Shown here: positions 40,643-51,291 of the stretch, piece after piece
How positions within the stretch are numbered: position 1 is the first letter of the stretch
Layout: each line of letters opens with the position of its first letter
Source of the DNA: Albimonas sp036154955
GTDB lineage: Bacteria; Pseudomonadota; Alphaproteobacteria; Rhodobacterales; Rhodobacteraceae
Assembly: GCA_036154955.1 (NCBI GenBank)
Contig: JAYZWL010000078.1
Span: forward strand, 96,463 to 160,462
DNA: 64,000 nt
Direction of reading: 5' to 3'
Notes under the pieces: model-generated
Seen by the model: only the letters and a program-made list of their open reading frames with translations
What the model was told of the DNA's origin: nothing
Databases searched by the model: none
Made by a program: the position numbers and the translations under genes

Positions 40643-41887
40643 CTATCCGGCGCGGCTGCGGAACAGCGGGATCAGCAGGGCCGCGCCCAGCGCGGGCAGG
40701 CAGGCGGCGGTCAGAAGCGTGACTTCGGGCCCCGCCAGCGCGCGCAGGCCCGCGCCCAGCGCCGGGGCGCAGGCCATGCCCAGCATCAGGAACAGGGCGA
40801 CGGCGCCCGAGACGGCGCCGAAATCCTCGGTCCCCGCCGCTTCGGCCAGGGTCGCGGGGCGCAGGATGGTCATCGCCCCCACCGCGCCCCCCTGCAGGAA
40901 CACGAAGCCGGCCGCGGCCCAGGGCCCGAAGGCCACGAAGATCAGCGCCACCGACGCGGTCGCCAGCATCGCCAGCGTCAGCGCCCCCAGCAGCGCCGCG
41001 GGCCAGCGCGAGGGAGCCAGCGTCAGCGCGATGCGCGAGACCACCTGCATCGGCCCCATCGAGGCGGCGGCGGTGATCGCCACCGCCTCCGGCGCGCCGA
41101 GTTCCGTCATCAGCGGCAGCACGTTGGAGGCGACGAGCCCGTGGCAGACCGAGGCCCCTGCGAAAGCCGTCGCCACCCGCGCCACGCCTGGCCGCTTCAG
41201 GGCGGCGACGAAGCCGGGGCCGCGGCGGCGGGGGCCGGGGGCGCGGGGCGGGGCCTCCGCCTCCGCCATCCGTGCGCCGAGGGCGAGCAGGGGGGCCGCG
41301 ACCAGCCCCGCCAGCCCCGCCATGCCCAGCGCCGCCCCCCGCCAGCCGAAGGCGGCGTCGAGCGCGGTCACCGTGGGGAAGGCCACCAGGGTGGCGAACC
41401 CCGCGACCAGCGTGACCGCGGTGATCGCCTTGCGCGCGCCCAGTCCGCGGGCGCGGGTCAGCAGCGCGAAGCAGGGCTCGTAGAGGCAGAAGGAGGACGC
41501 AGCCCCGATCAGGGCCCAGAGCGCGTAGAAGCTCCACAGGCCGTCGACCCGGCTCATCGCCGCCAGCGCCCCCGCCCCGACCAGCGCGCCCAAGGGCATG
41601 GTCCAGGGCGCGCGGCCCCGGTCCACCCAGGCGCCGGAGGTGGGGGCGAAGAGCGCGGTGGAGGCGAGGCAGAGGCTCAGCCCCAGCGCGGGGGAGGCGC
41701 CCTGGCCGGCGAAGGCGTCCTCGTAGCGGGAAAGCTGGGCGGGGAAGGTGTAGAACAGCGCCGACCACGCCGCGACCTGCCCGAAGGCCAGCAGCATGAC
41801 CGAGCGGAATCGCGGCGGGCGCGCGGGCGTTCCCGCCGCGCCGCCTCCGACGTCGCCGGCGCCCTCGCCGCCGCCTGCGCCGCTCAT
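40643..41887 (-). CDS. Major facilitator superfamily transporter
   Basis: This 414-residue membrane protein has about 12 hydrophobic segments, in two blocks of six around a charged loop (ARMAEAEAPPRAPGPRRRG near 210-228). Other MFS marks are GAWVDRGRAPWTMPLGALVGA between helices 2 and 3, and LVAGFATLVAFPTVTALDAAFGWRGA in helices 5-6. The start at 41887 has AGGA 9 nt upstream; the product then begins with ~30 Gly/Ala-rich residues. The substrate is unknown. It is convergent with dcp. Confidence 0.87.
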   Translation of the reverse strand: MSGAGGGEGAGDVGGGAAGTPARPPRFRSVMLLAFGQVAAWSALFYTFPAQLSRYEDAFAGQGASPALGLSLCLASTALFAPTSGAWVDRGRAPWTMPLGALVGAGALAAMSRVDGLWSFYALWALIGAASSFCLYEPCFALLTRARGLGARKAITAVTLVAGFATLVAFPTVTALDAAFGWRGAALGMAGLAGLVAAPLLALGARMAEAEAPPRAPGPRRRGPGFVAALKRPGVARVATAFAGASVCHGLVASNVLPLMTELGAPEAVAITAAASMGPMQVVSRIALTLAPSRWPAALLGALTLAMLATASVALIFVAFGPWAAAGFVFLQGGAVGAMTILRPATLAEAAGTEDFGAVSGAVALFLMLGMACAPALGAGLRALAGPEVTLLTAACLPALGAALLIPLFRSRAG

Positions 41888-42158
41888 CGCGCGCGGTCCT
41901 GCGGGGCGTCGCGGCCCGCGGCCGCGTCCCGTCGCGTCTTCGCCGTCATCGGATCTCCGTCCCTCCCGTCCCTCGCGCCCGTTCCCGGGGCCGCCGGGCG
42001 CGTCGCAACCCTCGGGGGCGCGGCGCGGACGGTGGTCTCGCGACCCGAACCGTATTAAACGGAAGCCGAGTCGGCCAAGGGCCGCTCCCGCCCTTTCTCC
42101 GGGACCGCGCGTCGCGCCCCCGGGTCGGGCGGCGCGAGGCGCGAGGAGGAGCCCGGCC

Positions 42159-42896
42159 ATGAGTCTCGACCGCAAGGAAATCGCCAAGCGCGCCGCCGCG
42201 GAAGCCGCCGTGGCGCTGGTGGAGGACGGCATGCGGCTGGGCCTCGGCACCGGCTCCACCGCCAAGTGGTTCGTGGAACTGCTCGCCGAACGCGCCAAGG
42301 CCGAGGGGCTGGAGCTGGTCTGCGTGCCCACCTCGCTGCGCACCGCCCGCCAGGCGGAGGCCGCGGGGCTGAAGGTGGTGACGCTGGACGAGGCCGGATG
42401 GCTCGACCTCACCGTCGACGGCGCGGACGAGTTCGACCCGGACCTCAACCTGATCAAGGGCGGCGGCGGCGCGCTGCTGCAGGAGAAGATCGTGGCCACC
42501 GCCTCGGACCGGATGGTGGTGATCTCCGACGCCTCCAAGCAGGTGGAGCATCTGGGCGCCTTCCCCCTGCCGGTGGAGATCGCGACCTTCGGCTGGGAGA
42601 CCACCAAGGCCATCGTCGAGGAGACGCTCGAGGACATGGACGTGGAGGGCAAGGTCGCCACCCTGCGCATGGACAAGGACGAGCCCTACGTCACCGACAA
42701 CGGCAACTTCATCGTGGACTGCCACCTGCGCCGCATCGGCGACGCGGAGGACGTGGCGCTGGCGCTGAACATGATCCCCGGGGTGGTGGAGACGGGCCTG
42801 TTCGTCGACATCGCCGACAGCGTCATCATCGGCTACGAGGACGGGACCGTCGAAACCCTGTCGCTGGACGACGAGGACGACGACGACGACGCCTGA
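42159..42896 (+). CDS. rpiA: Ribose-5-phosphate isomerase A
   Basis: This 245-residue enzyme interconverts ribose 5-phosphate and ribulose 5-phosphate. GAGGAGG precedes the ATG. It has RLGLGTGSTAKWFVELL near 27-43, TLDEAGWLDLTVDGADEFDPDLNLIKGGGGALLQEKIVA near 78-116 with the active-site Asp/Glu and Lys, and NMIPGVVETGLFVDIAD near the end. The tail is acidic (DDEDDDDDA), an unusual addition. Next on the strand, after 301 bp, is gor. Confidence 0.95.
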   Translation: MSLDRKEIAKRAAAEAAVALVEDGMRLGLGTGSTAKWFVELLAERAKAEGLELVCVPTSLRTARQAEAAGLKVVTLDEAGWLDLTVDGADEFDPDLNLIKGGGGALLQEKIVATASDRMVVISDASKQVEHLGAFPLPVEIATFGWETTKAIVEETLEDMDVEGKVATLRMDKDEPYVTDNGNFIVDCHLRRIGDAEDVALALNMIPGVVETGLFVDIADSVIIGYEDGTVETLSLDDEDDDDDA

Positions 42897-43197
42897 CCCC
42901 GCCCGCGGGCGGTCCGGCGCGCCGCGGCGGGCGCGGCGCGGACCGGCCCGGATGCGGGACAGGATGGCGCGGGCGCGGCGAATTCACGTCCCCGCGAGGT
43001 GACAATCGGCCCGGCGCGCCCCATGTGGGGCGGGCGAGACGAACGGACGCCCCGCCGCGGGACCCTCCCGTCGCGACGCAGCCTCCGCCCCGCCGCCGCG
43101 CGGACGGGAGGGGGCGCGGCGGGGGGGGAAGCGCGCGCCGGGGCAGGGGGGCCGCCTCCCCGCAGGGGACGCGGCGGGCCGAAACAGGAGACGGCGC
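42897..43197. other. Spacer between rpiA and gor
   Basis: 301 bp, no gene. It opens with a self-complementary CCGCCCGCGGGCGG just after the rpiA stop, which can fold as a hairpin but lacks a T tract. Confidence 0.45.
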
Positions 43198-44589
43198 ATG
43201 ACCTACGACTACGACCTATTCGTGATCGGGGGCGGTTCGGGCGGGGTCCGGGCCGCGCGGCTCGCCTCCCAGCTCGGCGCCCGCGTCGCCTCGGCCGAGG
43301 AATACCGCTTCGGCGGAACCTGCGTGATCCGCGGCTGCGTGCCCAAAAAGCTGATGGTCTACGCCTCCGCCTTCTCGGAGGCGTTCGAGGACGCGGCCGG
43401 TTTCGGCTGGACGGTGGGGGAGCGGTCCTTCGACTGGTCCGCCTTCATGGCCGCCAAGAACGCCGAGATCGCCCGGCTGGAGGGCATCTACGCCCGCAAC
43501 CTCGAAGGGGCCGGGGTGGAGCTTCATCGCACCCGCGCCGAAGTGACCGGGCCGCATTCGGTGCGCCTGGTCGACCATGACCGCGAAGTGACGGCCAAGC
43601 ATATCCTGATCGCGGTCGGCGGCGCGCCCTTCGTGCCCGACTTCCCGGGCGCGCATCACGCGATGACCTCCAACGACCTGTTCGAGCTTCAGACCATGCC
43701 GTCGCGCGTGGTGATCGTGGGCGGCGGCTACATCGCCTCCGAGTTCGCCGGCATCCTCAACGGGCTGGGCGCCAAGGTCACCCAGCTTTACCGCGGCGCG
43801 CGCATCCTGCGCGGCTTCGACGGGGAGACGGCGCAGTTCGTGCAGGACGAGATGATCCGCAAGGGCGTCGAGATCCGGCTGAATTCCGACGTCGCCTCAA
43901 TCGAGAAGCCGGCCTCCGGCGGCCTGGTCTGCGTGCTGGAGAACGGGGAGCGGTTGGAGACCGACGCCGTGCTCTACGCCACCGGACGCTGGCCCAACAC
44001 GAAGGGGCTGGGGCTGGAGACGGCGGGGGTCGAGCTGGGGCCCAAGGGCGAGGTGAAGGTGGACGCCTATTCCGCCACCTCCTGTCCCTCGATCCACGCG
44101 GTCGGCGACGTGACCGACCGGGTGGCGCTGACCCCGGTGGCGATCCGGGAGGGGGCGGCCTTCGTGCGCACGGTGTTCGAGGGCGTGCCCACCGCCGCCG
44201 ATCATGAACAGATCCCCACCGCGGTCTTCACCCAGCCCGAAATCGGCACCTGCGGCGAGAGCGAGGAGCAGGCCTCGGCCCGCGAGGCGGTGGAGATCTA
44301 CCGCGCCGCCTTCCGCCCCACCCTGCACACCCTGTCGGGGCGGGACGAGAAGATGCTGATGAAGCTCGTGGTCTCCAAGGCCAGCCGCAAGGTGCTGGGC
44401 TGCCATGTGGTCGGCCACGCGGCGGGCGAGATGATCCAGCTTGCGGGCGTCGCGATGAAGATGGGCGCGACCAAGGAGGATTTCGACCGCACCGTCGCCG
44501 TGCATCCGACCGCGGCGGAGGAGCTGGTCACGATGCGCGAGCCCTCGCGCACCGTCGGACCCAAGGCGTCCATGGCCGCCGGGTCTTGA
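43198..44589 (+). CDS. gor: Glutathione-disulfide reductase
   Basis: This 463-residue FAD enzyme reduces glutathione disulfide with NADPH. AGGAG lies 7 nt before the ATG. FAD motif GGGSGGVRAAR is at 11-21, the redox-active disulfide in GGTCVIRGCVPKK (Cys42, Cys47), the NADPH-site motif VIVGGGYIASEFAGILNGLG near 178-197, and VAVHPTAAEEL carries the catalytic His-Glu at the C-terminus. The ...RGCVPKK form with GCVPKKLM is that of glutathione reductase, not dihydrolipoamide or mercuric reductase. It backs the three GSTs of this window. Confidence 0.95.
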   Translation: MTYDYDLFVIGGGSGGVRAARLASQLGARVASAEEYRFGGTCVIRGCVPKKLMVYASAFSEAFEDAAGFGWTVGERSFDWSAFMAAKNAEIARLEGIYARNLEGAGVELHRTRAEVTGPHSVRLVDHDREVTAKHILIAVGGAPFVPDFPGAHHAMTSNDLFELQTMPSRVVIVGGGYIASEFAGILNGLGAKVTQLYRGARILRGFDGETAQFVQDEMIRKGVEIRLNSDVASIEKPASGGLVCVLENGERLETDAVLYATGRWPNTKGLGLETAGVELGPKGEVKVDAYSATSCPSIHAVGDVTDRVALTPVAIREGAAFVRTVFEGVPTAADHEQIPTAVFTQPEIGTCGESEEQASAREAVEIYRAAFRPTLHTLSGRDEKMLMKLVVSKASRKVLGCHVVGHAAGEMIQLAGVAMKMGATKEDFDRTVAVHPTAAEELVTMREPSRTVGPKASMAAGS

Positions 44590-44666
44590 CCGCGGCGCCC
44601 TGACGGGCGCAACTCGACGGCGCGCGCCGCGCCGAGGGAACCATTTCCGGGAGGACGATCAGAGAC

Positions 44667-45854
44667 ATGCCCTTCAGCAACAACTCCGGCGGCCCGTGGG
44701 GCGGCGGGGGCAAGGACAGGAATTCGGGCTCCGGCGACCGCGGCCCCTGGGGCGGCGGCAAGGGCGGCGGCGGCGGCGGCGGCGACCAGGGTCCCGACAT
44801 GGACGAGCTCCTGCGCCAGGGGCGCGACCGGCTGAAGGTCATCTTCGGCGGCGGCGGTCCGGGCGGCGGCGGCAATCGCGGCGGCGGGGGCGGCGGCTCC
44901 GGCCTGCCCGACGGCATCGGCCGCGGCGGCTGGGTGATCGCGCTGCTGGCGGCCGGGGGCGCGTGGCTCGCGGCCTCGCTCTACACCGTGGACAATTCCG
45001 AGCAGTCGGTGGAGCTGATGTTCGGCAAGTTCGCCTCCATCGGCCAGCCCGGCCTGAACTTCGCGCCCTGGCCCGTGGTCACCTACGAGGTGCTGCCGGT
45101 CACCCGCGAGAACGTGATCAACATCGGGCAGAACACCGCCCGGTCCTCCAACGGCTCGCGCCAGACCGACATGGGGCTGATGCTGACCGGGGACGAGAAC
45201 ATCGTCGACGTGGACTACCAGGTGGTCTGGAACATCGCCGATCCGGCGCGCTTCCTGTTCAACCTGGCGGAGCCCGAGGCCTCGATCCGCGCGGTGTCCG
45301 AAGCCGCGATGCGCGAGGTGATCGGCAAGTCGGAACTGTCGCCGATCCTCAACCGCGACCGCGCCATCGTCTCCCAGGACGTGCAGCAGCTGATCCAGGC
45401 GACGCTGGACAGCTACGAGTCCGGCGTGAACATCGTGCGGGTCAACTTCGACAAGGCCGACCCCCCGCGCGAAGTCATCGACGCCTTCCGCGACGTGCAG
45501 GCGGCGGGGCAGGACCGGGTCCGGTCCGAGAACACCGCCGAGGCCTACGCCAACCGCGCGCTGGCCGAGGCCCGCGGCCAGTCGGCCCAGCTGGTGCAGG
45601 AGGCGGAGGCCTACAACGCCCAGACCGTCAACGACGCGCAGGGCGACGCGGCGCGCTTCCTGGCGATCCTCGCCGAGTATCGCAACGCCGAGGACGTGAC
45701 CCGCAAGCGCCTGTATCTGGAGACGATGGAGAAGGTGCTGGGCGACGTCGACAAGATCGTGATCGAGGAGGGCGCCGGCGGGTCCGGCGCGGGCGGAAGC
45801 GGCGTGGTGCCCTATCTGCCGCTCGACCAGCTTCGCCGCGGGGGGAACCAGTGA
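44667..45854 (+). CDS. hflK: FtsH protease modulator HflK
   Basis: This 395-residue membrane protein has a Gly-rich N-terminus (about 90 residues), one transmembrane helix (GGWVIALLAAGGAWLAASLY near 91-110), then the SPFH/band-7 domain (VDNSEQSVELMFGKFASIGQPGLNFAPWP). The C-terminal part has the coiled-coil stretch SENTAEAYANRALAEARGQSAQLVQEAEAYNAQTV. With HflC it forms a cage around FtsH that limits membrane protein degradation. Its stop overlaps the hflC ATG by one base. Confidence 0.95.
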   Translation: MPFSNNSGGPWGGGGKDRNSGSGDRGPWGGGKGGGGGGGDQGPDMDELLRQGRDRLKVIFGGGGPGGGGNRGGGGGGSGLPDGIGRGGWVIALLAAGGAWLAASLYTVDNSEQSVELMFGKFASIGQPGLNFAPWPVVTYEVLPVTRENVINIGQNTARSSNGSRQTDMGLMLTGDENIVDVDYQVVWNIADPARFLFNLAEPEASIRAVSEAAMREVIGKSELSPILNRDRAIVSQDVQQLIQATLDSYESGVNIVRVNFDKADPPREVIDAFRDVQAAGQDRVRSENTAEAYANRALAEARGQSAQLVQEAEAYNAQTVNDAQGDAARFLAILAEYRNAEDVTRKRLYLETMEKVLGDVDKIVIEEGAGGSGAGGSGVVPYLPLDQLRRGGNQ

Positions 45855-46744
45855 TGCGGAAACTTCCGATCCTGCTCGTCGCCCTGGCGGTGGCGGTCTT
45901 CGTGCTGATCAACTCCGTCTTCATCGTGGACGAGCGTCAGCAGGCCCTGAAGCTTCAGTTCGGCCAGGTGGTCGGCGAGACCGAGGGCTACCGGACCCCG
46001 GGCCTCTACTTCAAGATCCCGCTGGTGCAGAACGTGGTGTTCTACGAGGACCGCATCCTGCCGCTGGAAGGCGGGGAGCTGGAGGTCACGCCGATCGACG
46101 ACCGCCGGCTGGTGGTCGACGCCTTCGCGCGCTGGCGCATCACCGACCCGGTGCGCTTCCGGCAGGCCGTGTCCAACGAGCTCGCCGCCCTGCCGCGGCT
46201 GGAGCGGGTGCTGAACGCCTCGCTCCGGGAGGTGCTGGGCTCGGTGACCTCGGACACGATCCTGTCGGACGAGCGGTCCGAGCTGATGACCCGGATCCGC
46301 GACACCGCCCGCAACCAGACCCAGAATCTCGGCGTGCAGATCGTCGACGTGCGTCTGCGCCGGGTGGACCTGCCGCAGCAGAACCTGCAGGCTACCTTCC
46401 AGCGGATGCAGGCCGAGCGCGAGCGCGAGGCGGCGGACGAGCGGGCGAGGGGCGAGGAGGCCGCCCAGCGGATCCGCGCCAACGCCGACCGTCAGGCGAT
46501 CGAGCTGGTGTCGGAGGCCCGCAAGGAAAGCGAGATCATCCGAGGTCAGGCCGACGCCGAGCGCAACAAGGTCTTCGCGGAGGCCTTCGGGCAGGATGAG
46601 GAGTTCTTCACCTTCTATCGCAGCCTGCGGGCCTACGAGGCGTCGATGAAGGGCTCGAACACCTCGCTGGTGATCTCGCCGGACAGCGAGTTCTTCCGCT
46701 ACTTCCTGCCCGGCGCGTCCGCCGCGCCGGCGGCCCCGCAGTAA
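45854..46744 (+). CDS. hflC: FtsH protease modulator HflC
   Basis: This 296-residue protein has one N-terminal transmembrane helix (LPILLVALAVAVFVLINSVF), then a band-7 domain with FIVDERQQALKLQFGQVVGE and TPGLYFKIPLVQNVVFYEDRIL, and a coiled coil (ATFQRMQAEREREAADERARGEEAAQRIRANAD). It partners HflK. It is followed 17 nt later by a small DUF2065 gene, the usual order. Confidence 0.96.
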   Translation: MRKLPILLVALAVAVFVLINSVFIVDERQQALKLQFGQVVGETEGYRTPGLYFKIPLVQNVVFYEDRILPLEGGELEVTPIDDRRLVVDAFARWRITDPVRFRQAVSNELAALPRLERVLNASLREVLGSVTSDTILSDERSELMTRIRDTARNQTQNLGVQIVDVRLRRVDLPQQNLQATFQRMQAEREREAADERARGEEAAQRIRANADRQAIELVSEARKESEIIRGQADAERNKVFAEAFGQDEEFFTFYRSLRAYEASMKGSNTSLVISPDSEFFRYFLPGASAAPAAPQ

Positions 46745-46761
46745 CGCGAGGGCGCGCGGGT

Positions 46762-46944
46762 ATGCGCGACCTCGTCTTCGCCCTCGGCGCCGTTCTGGCC
46801 GCCGAGGGCTTTCTGCTCGCCATCGCGCCGAACCGGATGGAACGGCTGATGGAGACCATGCGCGCGCTCGGGCCCGAACGGCTGCGCTACGCCGGCCTGC
46901 TCGCCGCCGCGCTGGGCGTGGGCCTGCTGGCCCTCTCCCACTAG
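46762..46944 (+). CDS. DUF2065 (YjeT-like) small membrane protein
   Basis: This 60-residue protein is predicted to have two short hydrophobic segments, LVFALGAVLAAEGFLLAIAP and YAGLLAAALGVGLLALSH, around the conserved NRMERLMETMRALGPERLR. It matches the YjeT/DUF2065 group found next to hflKC. Function unknown. Probably in the hflKC transcript. Confidence 0.85.
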   Translation: MRDLVFALGAVLAAEGFLLAIAPNRMERLMETMRALGPERLRYAGLLAAALGVGLLALSH

Positions 46945-47285
46945 AGACGTCTTTTCCCGTTCATCGCGCCCGCGCCGCCCGCGCCTCCCTCCCCCGCTCG
47001 CGGGGGAGGGCCGGGAAGGGGGCTTGCGCGCGTGGGGGCTGGCGCGCCCGCGCGGCGCGCGAAAATACCTCTCCGTCCGCTCTCGACGTTGTGACGGCGT
47101 TAAAGCGCGCTATGGTTGCGTGGTGGCGAAATGACCACATCTGTGGCCCGGACCTGATCCGCCGGACGCGCCCCGCACGACGCCCCGCCCCCGGCCCCGC
47201 CTCCCGCGCGCGCCCCGCGCCCGAGGCCCGGCCCCGGACGCAGGCGGCGCGGCGAGGCCGCCGGACAAGCTGGAGGACCGAACAC
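46945..47285. other. 341-bp spacer upstream of degP
   Basis: It holds a family-1 hairpin repeat (46981-47023) and a possible sigma-70 promoter at 47089-47116 (TTGTGA, 16 nt, TATGGT). No gene supported. Confidence 0.5.
46981..47023 (+). repeat. Dispersed hairpin repeat, family 1
   Basis: The core CCCTCCCCCGCTCGCGGGGG, then AGGGCCGGGAAGGGGGC. It nearly matches the copy at 30681, 16 kb away. Confidence 0.8.
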
Positions 47286-48830
<1,545 letters not shown>

Positions 48831-48903
48831 GGCGGCGCGGGCGGCGCGCCCTCGCCGGATCGGAACGCGCCGCCCTGAGCTGATCGACATGGCCGACAAG
48901 ACC

Positions 48904-48945
48904 GCGCCGCCCCCGGACAACTCCGGGGGCGGCGCTTCGTTTCGG
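48904..48945 (+). terminator. Intrinsic terminator after degP
   Basis: GCGCCGCCCCCGGA (48904-48917) pairs perfectly with TCCGGGGGCGGCGC (48922-48935) around CAAC, then TTCGTTTC. Confidence 0.88.
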
Positions 48946-49013
48946 GGACATGCGGCTTGCGGGGCCGCGGGGGGCGCGCGACAGTCGCGGCGGCGATGGC
49001 GGGGGAGGCGGAC

Positions 49014-50426
49014 ATGGACAGGGCGAGGTCGGACGACCAGGCGGCGGCGCAGGCCTTCCTGGCGGAGATCTGGGCGGCGCTCGGCGGCGATCCGGCGCGG
49101 GCCGGCGCGGTGCGGTTCCGCGGCGAGGGGGCGTTGCGGTCCTCCCTGCCGGTCTCCGACCTCGCCGCCGGGTCGGTGGGCGCCGCGGCGCTCGCGGCGG
49201 CGGACTTCCGGGAGGCCTCTGGCGGGCCGGCGGCGGAGGTCTGGGCGGACCGGCGGCTGGCCTCGCTGTGGTTCCGCGCCTCGATCCGGCCGGGATGGGA
49301 GACGCCGCCGGCCTGGGACGCGCTCGCCGGCGACTACGCGACGGCCGACGGCTGGATCAAGCTGCACACCAACGCCCCCCATCACCGCGCCGCGGCGCTG
49401 CGCGCATTGGGGCTGGGGACGGGGGGGCTGGAGGCGGGCGCGACGCGCGACGCGGTGGCGGAGGCGGTCGCGGGCTGGCGGGCCGGGACGCTGGAGACGG
49501 CGGTGGTCGCCGCGGGCGGCTGCGCGGCGGAGATGCGGACGCTCGCCGAATGGCGCGCGCATCCGCAGGGCGCCGCCGTCCACGCCGCGCCGCTGGTCCT
49601 GCTGGACCCGGGGGAGGAGGGGCCGCCCCTCGCCCCGATGACCGACCCGGCCCGGCCCCTGGCGGGGATCCGGGTGCTGGACCTGACCCGCATCCTCGCC
49701 GGGCCGGTGGCGACCCGTTTCCTCGCCGGTCTGGGGGCGGAGGTGCTGCGGCTCGACCCGTTGGACTGGGAGGAGCCCTCGCTCGCCCCCGAGGTGACGC
49801 TCGGCAAACGCTGCGCGCGGCTCGACCTCAGCGCGGAGGCGGGGCGGGCGCGGTTCCTCGCGCTGCTGGCCGGCGCCGACGTGCTGGTCCACGGCTACCG
49901 GCCCGGGGCGTTGGAAAGGCTGGGCCTGGGCCCGGAGGCGCGGGCGGCGGCGCGGCCCGGGCTGGTCGACGTCTCGCTCTGCGCCTACGGGTTCTCCGGC
50001 CCCTGGGCGGGTCGGCGGGGCTTCGACAGCCTGGTGCAGCTTTCCTCGGGCATCGCGGAGATGGAGCGGGCGGCGGCGGGGCTCGACCGTCCCGGCGCGC
50101 TGCCGGTGCAGGCGCTCGACCATGGCGCCGGCTACATGCTGGCCGCCGCGGCGCTGCGCGGGCTGACCGAACGGCGACGTCGCGGGATCGGCCTGCGGGC
50201 GCGCTGCTCGCTCGCCCGCTGCGCGGCGCTGCTGACCGCGGGCGGGGCCGGGGCGCCGCGCGGCGAGCTGGGCGCGGCGGAGGACGCGGATTTCGCGCCG
50301 GCCCCGGAGATCACCCCCTGGGGCGAGGCCCGTCGCCTGCGCCCGCCGGCGGGGATCGCGGGCGCGCCGATGCTCTGGGACCGGCCGGCGGGACCGTTGG
50401 GCGTCGCTGCGCCGGACTGGGCGTGA
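49014..50426 (+). CDS. CaiB/BaiF family III CoA-transferase
   Basis: This 470-residue protein has GGGAGG 5 nt before its ATG. It has the family III core in its second half: PLAGIRVLDLTRILAGPVATRFLAGLGAEVLRLD near 218-250, FLALLAGADVLVHGYRPGALERLGLG near 279-304, and VDVSLCAYGFSGPWAGRRGFDSLVQLSSGIAE. The catalytic Asp lies within this block. The N-terminal ~215 residues are a CaiB-like region containing GDYATADGWIKLHTNAPHHRAAALRALG, so order appears circularly permuted relative to typical members. The CoA donor and acceptor are unknown. Confidence 0.85.
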   Translation: MDRARSDDQAAAQAFLAEIWAALGGDPARAGAVRFRGEGALRSSLPVSDLAAGSVGAAALAAADFREASGGPAAEVWADRRLASLWFRASIRPGWETPPAWDALAGDYATADGWIKLHTNAPHHRAAALRALGLGTGGLEAGATRDAVAEAVAGWRAGTLETAVVAAGGCAAEMRTLAEWRAHPQGAAVHAAPLVLLDPGEEGPPLAPMTDPARPLAGIRVLDLTRILAGPVATRFLAGLGAEVLRLDPLDWEEPSLAPEVTLGKRCARLDLSAEAGRARFLALLAGADVLVHGYRPGALERLGLGPEARAAARPGLVDVSLCAYGFSGPWAGRRGFDSLVQLSSGIAEMERAAAGLDRPGALPVQALDHGAGYMLAAAALRGLTERRRRGIGLRARCSLARCAALLTAGGAGAPRGELGAAEDADFAPAPEITPWGEARRLRPPAGIAGAPMLWDRPAGPLGVAAPDWA

Positions 50427-50500
50427 CCGCCGGGCGGCGGGGCGCGCCCGGAGCCGCAGCCCGGACCTGACCCGAAACCGCGCGAGGGCGGCCGGCGTGG

Positions 50501-50524
50501 AGGCCCCGGGTCGAGCCCGGGGCG
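50501..50524 (+). repeat. Dispersed short hairpin repeat, family 2
   Basis: The core CCCCGGGTCGAGCCCGGGG differs from the other copies by one base in the loop. It lies between the CoA-transferase and TetR genes (convergent). Confidence 0.7.
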
Positions 50525-50576
50525 CGCGCCTCCCTCGTCCAGCTCCCTCGTTCCTGGGGCGACGGCCGGAGGGCGG

Positions 50577-51176
50577 TCAGTCCGCCGGCAGGTCCCGCAG
50601 GGCGAGAGCGAGGGCGTGGACCTCGGTTGCGAGCGCGGTTTCCAGCGCCTCGCCGTTCTCGCCCTGCGCCAGCGCCCGCAGGATGCGCCCGACCATCGCG
50701 TCGCGCATCAGGGCGGCGGCGCGCGCGGGCGAGGGCGCGCCGGCGGCGGTCAGCGCCCGGCGCGGCCCCGCCTCCCAGGCCGCGGCCCACTCGGCGACCA
50801 GCGGCCTGCGGCGCGGGTCGCGGGCGGCGGAGAGCAGGGCTTCGTAGCAGGCGAGGTGCAGGTCCGGGTCCTCCGAAAGCTCCCGCCGGAAATGGCGGGC
50901 GACGGCGGCGGCCCAGGCGGCGAGGTCCGGCGAGGGCGCGGCGGCCGCGTCGAGCCGGGCGGCGCGCGCCACCTCCCGCGACACCGCGTGGGCGAGGGCG
51001 GCGTCGGCCAGCCCCTCGCGCTTGCCGAAGCGGTGAGTGACGGCGCCGAGCGACATGCCCGCCTCCGCCGCAACCGCGCGATGGGTCAGTCCGTCGAGCC
51101 CCTTGCGCCCGATCACCCGCAGGGCGGCGTCGAGCAGGCGGGCGGCGCCGTCGGGCGGGGAGGTTTCAGCGGACAT
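50577..51176 (-). CDS. TetR family transcriptional repressor
   Basis: This 199-residue repressor has the N-terminal helix-turn-helix: AARLLDAALRVIGRKGLDGLTHRAVAAEAGMSLGAVTHRFGKREGL near 11-55. The C-terminal ligand domain is unremarkable. It is divergent from a GST gene, and the shared intergenic region carries a 9-bp-arm perfect palindrome at 51231-51250, a typical TetR operator; it likely represses both genes until an electrophile or other ligand binds. Longer upstream starts read through the operator and are unlikely. Confidence 0.9.
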   Translation of the reverse strand: MSAETSPPDGAARLLDAALRVIGRKGLDGLTHRAVAAEAGMSLGAVTHRFGKREGLADAALAHAVSREVARAARLDAAAAPSPDLAAWAAAVARHFRRELSEDPDLHLACYEALLSAARDPRRRPLVAEWAAAWEAGPRRALTAAGAPSPARAAALMRDAMVGRILRALAQGENGEALETALATEVHALALALRDLPAD

Positions 51177-51230
51177 GTCGACGGGGATGCTGCCAGGCAT
51201 GTTGACGGGGGCGCGGGGCGCGCTTATCTG

Positions 51231-51250
51231 GACAGAACAAATGTTCTGTC
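51231..51250. promoter_or_regulatory. TetR-type operator between tetR and GST genes
   Basis: GACAGAACAAATGTTCTGTC: perfect 9-bp arms around AA, 55 nt from the tetR start and 41 nt from the GST start. Its lower GC content compared with flanks and its position suggest it overlaps the promoters. Confidence 0.85.
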
Positions 51251-51291
51251 GCAGCGTCGCCCCTTGGCCCGCCCAGCCGGAGACACCCTCC

